Positions 1-7,206 of a DNA stretch of 13,609 bases are shown here, piece after piece (position 1 is the stretch's first letter; each line of letters begins with the position of its first letter). Both the position numbers and the translations under genes were made by a program. The stretch lies in the NCBI GenBank assembly GCA_043822165.1, contig JBDRCA010000094.1:1-13609 (forward strand). The letters are read 5' to 3'. The DNA comes from SCGC-AAA252-I15 sp043822165 (GTDB lineage: Archaea > Altiarchaeota > Altiarchaeia > IMC4 > SCGC-AAA252-I15). The notes under the pieces were generated by a model, which worked only from the letters and a program-made list of their open reading frames with translations, searched no databases and was not told the DNA's origin.

Positions 1-2322
1 GGCATAGACCTTAACACGCAGCTTGCCAGAGAACACCTTTTAATGTCCATTATGGGCGCGTCCGCGCACACGGCGCACGCCCGCCACCAACTGAAGGGAC
101 TAATCAAAAAAAACGGTAAAAACACAAAACTGGATGTGGTCGCAAACAGCGAAGTGCACGCGCCATGGACGATGCTGGTCGCAGGAGTGAAACCGAAAAC
201 ACTGGGAGACCTGGAAAAACCCCTCCAGTACGTGGAAGAACAACTAGTGCAATTAACATCCTCACTCCACACTGGACAGGAATCAGACCACATAGACTAC
301 AACTCAAAGGCACTCCACGCGGGAATGCTCGACCACTTGGGGATGGAAATCGCAGACATAACCCAGATAACTGCATTAAACTTCCCGAAGGGAGACCCTG
401 AGCCTAAGCTTTCCGACATAGGATTCGCGTCAGTGGACACGTCAAAACCCGTAGTACTTTGCATCGGACACAACGTGGCAGGCGGGGTCGAAATCGTAGA
501 CTACGCGGAAAAAAACGGGAAAGATATAGAAATCGCGGGAATATGCTGCACAGCCCTTGACATCGCACGATACAACCCGAAAGCCAAAGTCGTAGGCCAA
601 CTATCATACCAGCTCCCCTACGTGCGCTCGGGGATAGCAGACGTCATCGTCCTCGACGAACAATGCATACGCCTCGACACCATAGAGAACGCGGAAAAAC
701 TCGGGATACCCGTGATAACGACTTCGAGCCAAAACGCGGGCGGACTACCAGACTACTCCAAAAAGGAAGTATCCGAAATCATTGACGAACTCGCCAAAGG
801 CAAAGTCCGCGGATGCTACCTCCCAGACCTGGAAAAAGCCGGCGAAGCAGCCGTAAAGATAGCGCAGATAAAACACAAAAACAAGAAACATGCCGTAAAA
901 GACGTCTCTGAAGACACCTTAAAGTGCACGGCATGCGGGCTTTGCACGCAAGCATGCCCAGTAGGAAACGACGTCCGAGGAATGATAAGAAGCGTGCGCG
1001 CCCGCTACCTGAAACTCCACGACGTAGACGTCACAACCAAAGAAGGAGGAGACACCCTGAAATCAGCAGTAATAATACTGCTCAAGGAAAACGCTTACAC
1101 GCCAACAGAGCTCTCAGACAAGCTCGGAGTATCCAGGCAATACGTCTACAAAGTCCTCGAAAAACTCGAAGACGCAGAAAAAATAAAGAAAGGAAAAGAA
1201 GTCTACTACTCGCTCTCCGAGAAAGCAATCAAAAACCTGAAAGACGGAGGCTCCGACAAAAAAGGCGAGAAACCCCTCTCAGAGGAAGAACTCATGGAGT
1301 ACCTCTCCCACTGCCTCTACTGCGGAAGATGCGAAAGCTACTGCCCCCAGAAAATACCGATAATAGACGTCTTCTCAGACGTATACAAACACAGGTTCGC
1401 ACACGACAAAGCAAAAATAAGCCCCGGTAGAGGCGGCATACAAGACACTGAAATCCGCGAAATAGGAGCGCCCCTCGTCTTCGGGGAAATACCGGGAGTA
1501 ATAGCCCCAGTAGGATGCTCGTACTGGCCTAACGGCGGCAAAGAACTCGGCGAGATGGTCGAAGAATTCCTGAAAAGAAACTACATAGTCACAGCATCAG
1601 GGTGCTCTGCGATGGCGCTTGCCACAGACTACTCTGGAACCCACAACCTTTACGAGAAATACGGCGGCGGATTCGACGGTGGAAACCTCGTAAACGTGGG
1701 CTCATGCGTTGCCAACGCACACATAACGGGAGCGGCGATAAAGGTTGCGAGCATTTTTGCGAAAAGAAAGCTTCGCGGCAACTTCGAGGAGATTGCTGAT
1801 TACACGTTGAACCGGATTGGCGCGGTAGGGCTTGTGTGGGGCACTTACTCGCAGAAGGCGGTCTCCATTGGCTCGGGTGTAATGCGTCTTGGAATACCGG
1901 TCATCTGGGGTCCAAGCGGGAAAAAATACAGGCGGGAGCTTTTAAGCGATGCGTCGACTAACTGGAATGTCTACGACACCAAAAGCGAGGGCCTCTATAA
2001 TGTGGGGCCTGTTCCAGAGCATATGTCGGTCGTCGCGCAGACCAAGGAGGAAGTCATGGTCTTGATTCCGAAGCTTACTATGAGGGCCTCAGACGGCGTG
2101 AAGGGCCGGCAGATAAAAGTCGCCCACTACATCGACTTGAACAAGAAGTTTTACGGGGGGCTTCCCGAAGACCTGGAAAGATTCATAAGAACCGAGAAAG
2201 ACATTCCCATAACGCTTCGGGATGAAGTATCAAAGTTCCTAAAAAAGAAGGGGTGGAAGCCGGCTCCCAAAATCCCGGACCCAACGCTTCTTGAGAGGTT
2301 TTCAGGAGGTAAGAAGAAATGA
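1..2322 (+). CDS. cdhA: CO dehydrogenase/acetyl-CoA synthase alpha subunit CdhA, 5'-partial, with inserted winged-helix domain
   Basis: Nickel-iron CO dehydrogenase subunit of the archaeal ACDS complex (CO2 + 2e- to CO). The frame is open from base 1, before any plausible start, and the first visible residues (GIDLNTQLAREHLL) correspond to the family segment just after the B/D-cluster cysteines. The N-terminus, roughly 80-95 residues, is therefore outside the window; 773 residues are visible. All six expected C-cluster ligands are present: His codon 469 (IGHN), Cys 544/547 (GICC), Cys 664 (DEQC), Cys 1516 (VGCSYW), Cys 1603 (SGCSAM) and Cys 1705 (GSCVAN). The histidine-rich AHTAHARH segment (67-87) and the lysine of SQKA (codon 1855) are also present. 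Two ferredoxin-type clusters lie at Cys codons 925/934/943/955 and 1312/1321/1330/1342. The spacing between them is 118 residues instead of about 30, because a winged-helix domain is inserted. The stop overlaps the cdhC start (ATGA). No cdhB follows. The enzyme call is firm. Confidence 0.96.
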   Translation, partial: GIDLNTQLAREHLLMSIMGASAHTAHARHQLKGLIKKNGKNTKLDVVANSEVHAPWTMLVAGVKPKTLGDLEKPLQYVEEQLVQLTSSLHTGQESDHIDYNSKALHAGMLDHLGMEIADITQITALNFPKGDPEPKLSDIGFASVDTSKPVVLCIGHNVAGGVEIVDYAEKNGKDIEIAGICCTALDIARYNPKAKVVGQLSYQLPYVRSGIADVIVLDEQCIRLDTIENAEKLGIPVITTSSQNAGGLPDYSKKEVSEIIDELAKGKVRGCYLPDLEKAGEAAVKIAQIKHKNKKHAVKDVSEDTLKCTACGLCTQACPVGNDVRGMIRSVRARYLKLHDVDVTTKEGGDTLKSAVIILLKENAYTPTELSDKLGVSRQYVYKVLEKLEDAEKIKKGKEVYYSLSEKAIKNLKDGGSDKKGEKPLSEEELMEYLSHCLYCGRCESYCPQKIPIIDVFSDVYKHRFAHDKAKISPGRGGIQDTEIREIGAPLVFGEIPGVIAPVGCSYWPNGGKELGEMVEEFLKRNYIVTASGCSAMALATDYSGTHNLYEKYGGGFDGGNLVNVGSCVANAHITGAAIKVASIFAKRKLRGNFEEIADYTLNRIGAVGLVWGTYSQKAVSIGSGVMRLGIPVIWGPSGKKYRRELLSDASTNWNVYDTKSEGLYNVGPVPEHMSVVAQTKEEVMVLIPKLTMRASDGVKGRQIKVAHYIDLNKKFYGGLPEDLERFIRTEKDIPITLRDEVSKFLKKKGWKPAPKIPDPTLLERFSGGKKK
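1057..1245 (+). other. winged helix-turn-helix domain inserted inside CdhA
   Basis: About 63 residues inside cdhA, between its two ferredoxin clusters, read as a textbook winged helix. A first helix (LKSAVIILLKENAY) is followed by a helix-turn-helix (TPTELSDKLGVSRQYVYKVL), then a third-helix end (EKLEDAEKIKK), a wing with alternating residues (KGKEVYYSLSE) and a closing helix (KAIKNL). The pattern 'T..EL...LGVS...V...L..L...' is that of ArsR/MarR-like transcription factors. A charged linker (DGGSDKKGEKP) leads to the second cluster. From memory of the Methanosarcina barkeri alpha-subunit ligand numbering, the distance between the third and fourth C-cluster ligands is about 201 residues there and 284 here, an excess of about 83. 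That matches a whole-domain insertion. The fold is judged from the pattern only. Confidence 0.85.
2304..2310 (+). promoter_or_regulatory. Shine-Dalgarno site of cdhC
   Basis: AGGAGGT lies inside the last codons of cdhA, 8 bases before the ATG at 2319. It is a near-perfect match to the archaeal anti-SD and fixes the cdhC start. Confidence 0.8.
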
Positions 2323-3680
2323 AGATTGAATACGGAGTAGTATACGAAGGAGAAAGAATACGGGGACCCGACACCTACGTCGAACTGGGAGGCCCCAAAG
2401 TAGAATACAAGGCAGAGCTCGTCCAAGCAATCCCTGAAAAAGACGTGAAAGACGGAGAAGTAAAGATAATAGGGAAAGACATAAAAGACCTCCCAGAAGG
2501 CGGGACGCTCCCGTTCGGAATACTAATCGAAGTCTGCGGAAAGGAAATCGAGAAAGACTTGGAACCCGTCATAGAGAGGCGAAACCACGACTTCCTGAAC
2601 TACATCAAAGGATTCATGCACTTGAACCAGAGATACCACATCTGGTGCAGAATCTCAAAGGAACTCGTTAAATCCGGCGCATCGTTCAAGGACGTCGGTA
2701 AGGCACTGATGGAGTTGTTCAAGATGGAGATGCCCTTCATCGAGAAGATGCAGGTAACCTTCATAACAGACGAAAAAGAAGTCGAGAAATTCTACAAGAA
2801 AGCATTAGACGTATACAAGGCCCGCGACGAGCGCGTGCGCGGCATGAAAGACGAGGAAGTAGACGACTTCTACGGCTGCATACTATGCCAGAGTTTCGCG
2901 CCCAACCACGTATGCATGATAAGCCCGCAACGCCCCAGCCTATGCGGCGCCCTCTCTTGGCTTGACTGCCGGGCCGCTGCGAAAGTCGAGCCCGACGGCC
3001 CCATATTCGCAATACAAAAAGGAGAAGTATTGGACGCAGAGAAAGGGGAATTCGCCGGAGTTAATGAGTCAGTGGTAGATCGTTCAAACAGCAAGAACGA
3101 GCGATTCTACTTGTACAGTATGTGGGAGTACCCGCACACGTCCTGCGGCTGCTTCGAGGCAATCGCATTCTTCATACCAGAGGTTAACGGCGTCGGCATA
3201 GTGGACCGGGGATTCAAGGACGAGACCATAAACGGACTCAAGTTTTCGACGATGGCAGGCCAGACCGGGGCAGGCGAGCAAACCGAAGGATTCCAGGGCT
3301 TTGGACTCCAGTGGCTGCACTCCGAAAAGTTTCTGTCAGCCGACGGCGGATGGGAAAAAATCGCGTGGATGCCAAGCTCACTGAAAGACCGGTTCAAGGA
3401 GTCCATACCAGCTGACCTCGTAGACAAGATAGCGACCGAAAAGGATGTTTCCGACATAAACGGGCTCAAAGACTACCTGTCAGGCAAGGGACACCCATTG
3501 CTCTCTGGAGATGCGGGAGGATTCGAAGTAACCGAGCAACTAAAAGAGGAACTGGTCGACCACATACAAGCCAAAGACGGGGAAATATACCCCGACGAAG
3601 CGTCAACGGCGCTCGGCATAACAGAAGACCAGCTCATGAAAGTAATCGAAGCACTCCAGAAAGACGGAGTGCTCGAATAA
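2319..3680 (+). CDS. cdhC: Acetyl-CoA synthase beta subunit CdhC with C-terminal HTH-like extension
   Basis: Assembles acetyl-CoA from a methyl group, CO and coenzyme A at the nickel A-cluster. The protein has 453 residues. A-cluster ligands are visible with the same spacing as in bacterial AcsB: Cys187-x2-Cys190-x8-Cys199-x9-Cys209 (YGCILCQSF...SLCGAL) for the Fe4S4 cluster, and Cys276-Gly-Cys278 (SCGCFEA) for the distal nickel. The glycine-rich AGQTGAGEQTEGFQGFG stretch (about 313-329) is also typical. The family core ends near residue 397 (KGHPLLSGD). Beyond it, about 50 residues form a three-helix HTH-like unit in place of the acidic or Ala/Pro-rich tail I recall from methanogen CdhC. The start overlaps the cdhA stop and has a strong ribosome-binding site. 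The core assignment is firm. Confidence 0.96.
   Translation: MKIEYGVVYEGERIRGPDTYVELGGPKVEYKAELVQAIPEKDVKDGEVKIIGKDIKDLPEGGTLPFGILIEVCGKEIEKDLEPVIERRNHDFLNYIKGFMHLNQRYHIWCRISKELVKSGASFKDVGKALMELFKMEMPFIEKMQVTFITDEKEVEKFYKKALDVYKARDERVRGMKDEEVDDFYGCILCQSFAPNHVCMISPQRPSLCGALSWLDCRAAAKVEPDGPIFAIQKGEVLDAEKGEFAGVNESVVDRSNSKNERFYLYSMWEYPHTSCGCFEAIAFFIPEVNGVGIVDRGFKDETINGLKFSTMAGQTGAGEQTEGFQGFGLQWLHSEKFLSADGGWEKIAWMPSSLKDRFKESIPADLVDKIATEKDVSDINGLKDYLSGKGHPLLSGDAGGFEVTEQLKEELVDHIQAKDGEIYPDEASTALGITEDQLMKVIEALQKDGVLE
3519..3677 (+). other. HTH-like C-terminal extension of CdhC
   Basis: Residues about 401-453 of CdhC read as three helices: one from about 404 to 419 (TEQLKEELVDHIQAKD), one over YPDEASTALGI, and one over TEDQLMKVIEALQKDGVLE. 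The pattern 'E.A..LGI....L...I..L...G.L' is that of a winged-helix or LexA-like HTH core, but the protein stops where the wing would begin. It could equally be a small protein-docking helical bundle. The domain call is from pattern only. Confidence 0.6.
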
Positions 3681-3694
3681 AAGGAGGGAAAAAG

Positions 3695-3901
3695 ATGAGT
3701 GATAAGAAACCCCTGAAACTGAACCTGAAGAAGAAACCATTGAGGCTGACGCTAAAGAAAAAAGATGACGGAGCGCAACTCGCTCCCGCGCAGGCGGTGG
3801 CATCAGTACCTGAGCTTTCCTTGCCTGCGGGCGGCGGAATACAGATTATTTTAAAAAACGCCAAGATTCACGCCGACAAGGTCATCATCAAGAAAAGATA
3901 G
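3695..3901 (+). CDS. small basic protein, possible detached tail of CdhC
   Basis: 68 residues, with a good ribosome-binding site (GGAGGG at 3683-3688). The N-terminal third is a tandem repeat of nine residues (PLKLNLKKK then PLRLTLKKK), with alternating hydrophobic and basic positions suggesting beta strands. A flexible Ala/Pro-rich middle (APAQAVASVPELSLPAGGG) follows. The C-terminus (IQIILKNAKIHADKVIIKKR) looks like a basic beta hairpin. From memory, some archaeal CdhC proteins end in an Ala/Pro/acidic linker followed by a similar 'I.LKNAKI....VIIKK' segment. This gene, directly after cdhC, may therefore be that tail as a separate protein; I could not verify this. The position between cdhC and cooC suggests a role in ACDS assembly or docking. 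No enzymatic motif is present. Confidence 0.75.
   Translation: MSDKKPLKLNLKKKPLRLTLKKKDDGAQLAPAQAVASVPELSLPAGGGIQIILKNAKIHADKVIIKKR
3710..3763 (+). repeat. two 27-base tandem units in the small basic protein gene
   Basis: Codons 3710-3736 and 3737-3763 encode PLKLNLKKK and PLRLTLKKK. The protein repeat is clear (7 of 9 identical, the other two K/R and N/T), while the DNA has diverged at several third positions. This suggests an old duplication kept for its basic beta-strand pattern. Confidence 0.7.
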
Positions 3902-4645
3902 ATGGGAAAAGTAATCGCGGTTTCAGGCAAGGGAGGAGTCGGGAAGACACTTGTTGCGGCGCTCCTGGTAAAAGAGCTGGTCGAACGAAAGCAGGGGAGT
4001 GTTCTGGCGATTGACGCCGACCCTGACGCGAACCTTGCCGGAGCGCTCGGCGTCAAAGTGGAAAAGACTATTGGAGACATACGCGAGGAGATAAGCGGGG
4101 GACTTCCCGCAAACGTCGAGAAGAAAACGTACCTTGAGAGCAAGGCCTTCGAGATAACCGTCGAGTCCGGCGGCTTCGACCTGATTTCCATGGGCCGCCC
4201 GGAGGGCTCGGGATGCTACTGCGCCTTAAACCACATGCTAAGGGAAGTAATAGACACGACGACTAAAGCCTACGACTACACGGTCATAGACGCCGAAGCA
4301 GGACTAGAACACTTATCCCGCAGAACCACCCAGAACGTGGACACCATGCTCGTCGTAACCGACGCAAGCCAGAGAGGCCTAGAAACCGCAAAAAGGATAA
4401 AAGAGCTTGCAGGAGAGCTTGACATAAAGTTTTCCGAGTTCGCGCTCGTATTAAACCGAGTAAAAGATGAGAACCGCAAGCAACTTAAGGAGAAAGCAGG
4501 CATGCTCGATGTGAAAGTCATCGCGGAAATCCCGGAAGACGAAAACGTCTCTGAATACGATTTAGCAGGCAAGCCGCTCTCCGGGCTTCCAATGGATAGT
4601 CCCGCGCGCGCAGCGGTAAGAGAGCTTGCAGGTGAGATAGCATGA
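3902..4645 (+). CDS. cooC: CODH nickel-insertion ATPase CooC
   Basis: MinD/SIMIBI-family P-loop ATPase that supports nickel insertion into the CODH C-cluster and/or the ACS A-cluster. 247 residues. The deviant Walker A (GKGGVGKT, residues 9-16) carries the signature lysine. DADPDANLAGALG (38-50) matches the switch region. The CooC-specific metal-binding CxC is present as Cys105-Tyr-Cys107 (GSGCYCALN), and VIDAEAGLEHLSRRT is the Walker B region. The ATG at 3902 follows the stop of the small gene with no gap. No strong ribosome-binding site is visible, so translation may depend on coupling. The stop overlaps the cdhD start. Placement between cdhC and cdhD is the common archaeal arrangement. Confidence 0.95.
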   Translation: MGKVIAVSGKGGVGKTLVAALLVKELVERKQGSVLAIDADPDANLAGALGVKVEKTIGDIREEISGGLPANVEKKTYLESKAFEITVESGGFDLISMGRPEGSGCYCALNHMLREVIDTTTKAYDYTVIDAEAGLEHLSRRTTQNVDTMLVVTDASQRGLETAKRIKELAGELDIKFSEFALVLNRVKDENRKQLKEKAGMLDVKVIAEIPEDENVSEYDLAGKPLSGLPMDSPARAAVRELAGEIA

Positions 4646-5820
4646 AAGACAAGCTTGAGAAACTGTTGGAGTCCGTGGAGGAAATCGAAGTCGAAGACTT
4701 CGTGCTTGACGCCGAGGAAATAGAGTTTAACTTGCTGCCGCAGGTAATCTTGAGGCAGGCATTCCAGAAGTTTGCGGCGGCATCGATTGCGCAGGCAAAA
4801 GTCGCGGAGCCTCCTAAATTCACTTTCAGGATTCCGAGGAAAGACTACAAGAGCAAGGTCTTAGAGGTTGCTTGGGGCGCGACCGAAAAAGACGGGGGGA
4901 CGCGCGGCAAGGCAATAACATTGGGCGGGCAGGGAAAGCCTCCGTTCTACCTCTTCGAGGAAACGCCCCCGCACAAGCCAATCGTCGCCCACGACATATT
5001 CGACGTACCCTTCAGGCTTCCCGCATCAGTGAAGAGAAACTTCGGAGATGCGATAAAGAAGCCGGAGCTTTGGGCTAAGAAACAAGTCGAAGACTTCGGG
5101 GCCGAAGCCATAACCCTGCACCTTGTGTCAACAGACCCGCTTTGGAGCAACAGGCCCACGGACAAGGCCATGGAGTCCGTGAAGGCAGTATTGAAGGCAG
5201 TTGACGTGCCGCTCATCATATCTGGGAGCGGCAACTACGAGAAAGACGTTGAAGTATTGTCGAAGGCCGCAGAGGTTTGCGCCGGTGAGCGAGTGCTGAT
5301 ATCGTCTGTGTCTCCTGACATGAAGGATTACGCTAGAGTAGTCCAAGCCTGCAAGGAACACGGACACCTTGTTTTGTCGCTTGTTTCAATGGATGTTCCC
5401 GGCATGAAGCAGATGAACAAAAAGATACTAAAAGAGGGCTTGCCCGCGAACCAGATACTCATGGACCCGAACACGGCATCCCTGGGCTACGGCATAGAAT
5501 ACTCGATAACCACGATGGAGCGAATCAGGTTGAACGCGCTCTCAGGCGACAAAGACCTGGCGATGCCCATGCTTGCGGGAGTGTCGAATGCGTGGAGCGC
5601 GAGAGAGGCCTGGATGAAGGATGATTATCTGGGCCCTAAGGAGCTTCGTGGGCCGCTGTGGGAGGCGCACACGGCGACCATGGCTCTTTTATCCGGCGCG
5701 GAAGTATTCATGATGCTTCATCCAGGAGCGATAAAAATCGTAAAGTCTATAATAGACACGCTTTTTTCCAAAGACGCGAAAGTCGACCCCAAGAATTACG
5801 AGAACTGGGTGAGGATGTAA
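4642..5820 (+). CDS. cdhD: ACDS delta subunit CdhD (corrinoid iron-sulfur protein small subunit)
   Basis: TIM-barrel subunit that pairs with CdhE to form the corrinoid/iron-sulfur protein carrying the methyl group from tetrahydropterin to the A-cluster. 392 residues. Family landmarks include GGTRGKAITLGG (about 85-96), LHLVSTDPL, the barrel segment IISGSGNYEKDVEVL, MDPNTASLGYGIEYSITTMERIR, SNAWSAREAW and the C-terminal FMMLHPGAIKIVK. The N-terminal 50 residues are short and acidic compared with Methanosarcina CdhD (about 436 residues, from memory). The start overlaps the cooC stop (ATGA), with AGGTGAG at 4630-4636 as ribosome-binding site. No frameshift is seen. Confidence 0.95.
   Translation: MKDKLEKLLESVEEIEVEDFVLDAEEIEFNLLPQVILRQAFQKFAAASIAQAKVAEPPKFTFRIPRKDYKSKVLEVAWGATEKDGGTRGKAITLGGQGKPPFYLFEETPPHKPIVAHDIFDVPFRLPASVKRNFGDAIKKPELWAKKQVEDFGAEAITLHLVSTDPLWSNRPTDKAMESVKAVLKAVDVPLIISGSGNYEKDVEVLSKAAEVCAGERVLISSVSPDMKDYARVVQACKEHGHLVLSLVSMDVPGMKQMNKKILKEGLPANQILMDPNTASLGYGIEYSITTMERIRLNALSGDKDLAMPMLAGVSNAWSAREAWMKDDYLGPKELRGPLWEAHTATMALLSGAEVFMMLHPGAIKIVKSIIDTLFSKDAKVDPKNYENWVRM
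5808..5814 (+). promoter_or_regulatory. Shine-Dalgarno site deciding the cdhE start
   Basis: GGTGAGG lies in the last codons of cdhD, 8 bases before the ATG at 5823. It supports 5823 over any in-frame codon upstream, which would overlap cdhD deeply. Confidence 0.7.
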
Positions 5821-5822
5821 AA

Positions 5823-7193
5823 ATGGCGAAGATAACAGCGATGGAGGCCTACAGGTACCTGCCGCAAACCAACTGCAAAGACTGCGGCGAAACAACCTGC
5901 ATGAGCTTCGCGTTAAAGCTCACATCCAGGGAGATGGAGCTTGCCAGATGCCCGCACCTTGAAGGCGAGAAACTGGCAGTCCTCGAAGACAAGACCACGC
6001 CGCCTGTGAGGGAAGTAGTAATAGGTTCAGGTGACAAGGCGCTAACAGTCGGCGGCGAGGAAGTCATGTACAGACACGAACTCAAGTTTTTCGCACCCTG
6101 CAAGATCATAGTCGACGTGTCAGACACAATGGAAGATGGGGAAGTCGAAAAGAGGATAGCCTTCGTGAAAGACTTCGCCATAGACCGGATGGGCGAGACC
6201 TTACGGCTCGACGGACTCGCAGCAAGGTGCGCAACAGACGACCCCGCAAAGTACGCGAAGCTCGTCGAAAAAATCGCCAAAAAATACGACGGCCCCCTCA
6301 TACTATGCTCGCTTAACCCGCAAGCCCTGGAAAAAGCGCTAACAATAGTCGGCGCGAGAAAGCCGCTCGTCTACGCGGCAACCAAAGACAACTGCGAGAA
6401 AGTCAGGGAACTTGCCAGGAAATATGATGCACCAGTCGCAGTATTGAGCCAAGACCTCCAGGAGATGGGGGAACTAACACAGAAACTCGGAACCAAAAAG
6501 ATAATACTGGACCCGGGACTAATCACAGCCGGAAAAGGACTCGGAGAAACACTCAACAAATACGTGATGCTAAGACGCTCCGCAATAGAAAGCGCAAAAG
6601 AGCTTGGCTACCCAGTCATGTGCGCGGCAGCCGCAATCTGGAGCGGCGAAAAAGATGAAGTGCTCGCGGGAACATACGAGTCCATCATCGCAGGGCTTGC
6701 AATGGACAGGTTCGCAAGCCTGATCATACTGCATTCAACCGAAGCCTGGTCCATACTGCCGCTGCTAACGCTTCGCCAATGCATATACACTGACCCCAGA
6801 AGCGAGCCCGAAGTAGAAGCCAAACTATACACCGTAGGAAACCCAGACGAAAAATCCCCGGTGCTTGTTACCACCAACTTTTCACTCACATACTTCACAG
6901 TAGAAGGAGACGTCAGAAGAGCGAACATGAACGCGTGGGTGCTAGTCATCAACACGAAGGGTTTTGCAGTTGACACCGCGGTTGCGACCGGTGATCTTTC
7001 AGCCGGGAAGATCAAGGAGGCGTTGGAGGAGGCTAAAGTCGCGGAGAAAGTCAAGCACAAAATCCTTGTAGTTCCGTTGTTTGCGTCTCATCTTCGCGGC
7101 GCCATAGAAGACGAGACCGGCTGGGAGGTGCTTGTCGGCCCCAGGGACTCGTCTGGAATACAAAAGTTTCTGCAGGAGAAATGGCCGGCGTAA
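5823..7193 (+). CDS. cdhE: ACDS gamma subunit CdhE (corrinoid iron-sulfur protein large subunit)
   Basis: Large subunit of the corrinoid/Fe-S protein; methyl carrier to acetyl-CoA synthase. 456 residues from the ATG at 5823. The N-terminal Fe-S domain has Cys18-x2-Cys21-x4-Cys26-x16-Cys43 (NCKDCGETTC), binding the low-potential 4Fe-4S cluster that reactivates the corrinoid. Next come the TIM barrel (PCKIIVDVSD, PLILCSLNP, KIILDPGLITAGKG) and the C-terminal corrinoid-binding domain, with TTNFSLTYFTVEGDV and NTKGFAVDTAVATG near residues 349-389. The protein family start (MAKITAMEAYRYLPQTNC) agrees with the chosen ATG. The N-terminal domain is closely repeated in the next gene. Codon style changes near base 6950 (see findings). 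Confidence 0.96.
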   Translation: MAKITAMEAYRYLPQTNCKDCGETTCMSFALKLTSREMELARCPHLEGEKLAVLEDKTTPPVREVVIGSGDKALTVGGEEVMYRHELKFFAPCKIIVDVSDTMEDGEVEKRIAFVKDFAIDRMGETLRLDGLAARCATDDPAKYAKLVEKIAKKYDGPLILCSLNPQALEKALTIVGARKPLVYAATKDNCEKVRELARKYDAPVAVLSQDLQEMGELTQKLGTKKIILDPGLITAGKGLGETLNKYVMLRRSAIESAKELGYPVMCAAAAIWSGEKDEVLAGTYESIIAGLAMDRFASLIILHSTEAWSILPLLTLRQCIYTDPRSEPEVEAKLYTVGNPDEKSPVLVTTNFSLTYFTVEGDVRRANMNAWVLVINTKGFAVDTAVATGDLSAGKIKEALEEAKVAEKVKHKILVVPLFASHLRGAIEDETGWEVLVGPRDSSGIQKFLQEKWPA

Positions 7194-7206
7194 AGGAGGG
7201 TAAAAT

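Noticed and set aside
924..1430. Open frame of 168 codons on the plus strand
   Set aside because: Arg-rich translation without any domain pattern, lying in another frame of cdhA, whose own frame carries all expected motifs.
3107..3469. 120-codon antisense frame in cdhC, and many other minus-strand frames
   Set aside because: They mirror strongly conserved plus-strand genes and show no ribosome-binding sites or recognisable domains.
5758..5772. Run of six T at the end of cdhD as a possible terminator
   Set aside because: It is inside the conserved C-terminal coding region and the next gene starts with a 2-base gap, so termination there makes no sense.
5658..5822. Longer cdhE start 55 codons upstream
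   Set aside because: It would overlap cdhD deeply and adds a sequence unlike the family. The ATG at 5823 has a ribosome-binding site and matches the CdhE N-terminus.
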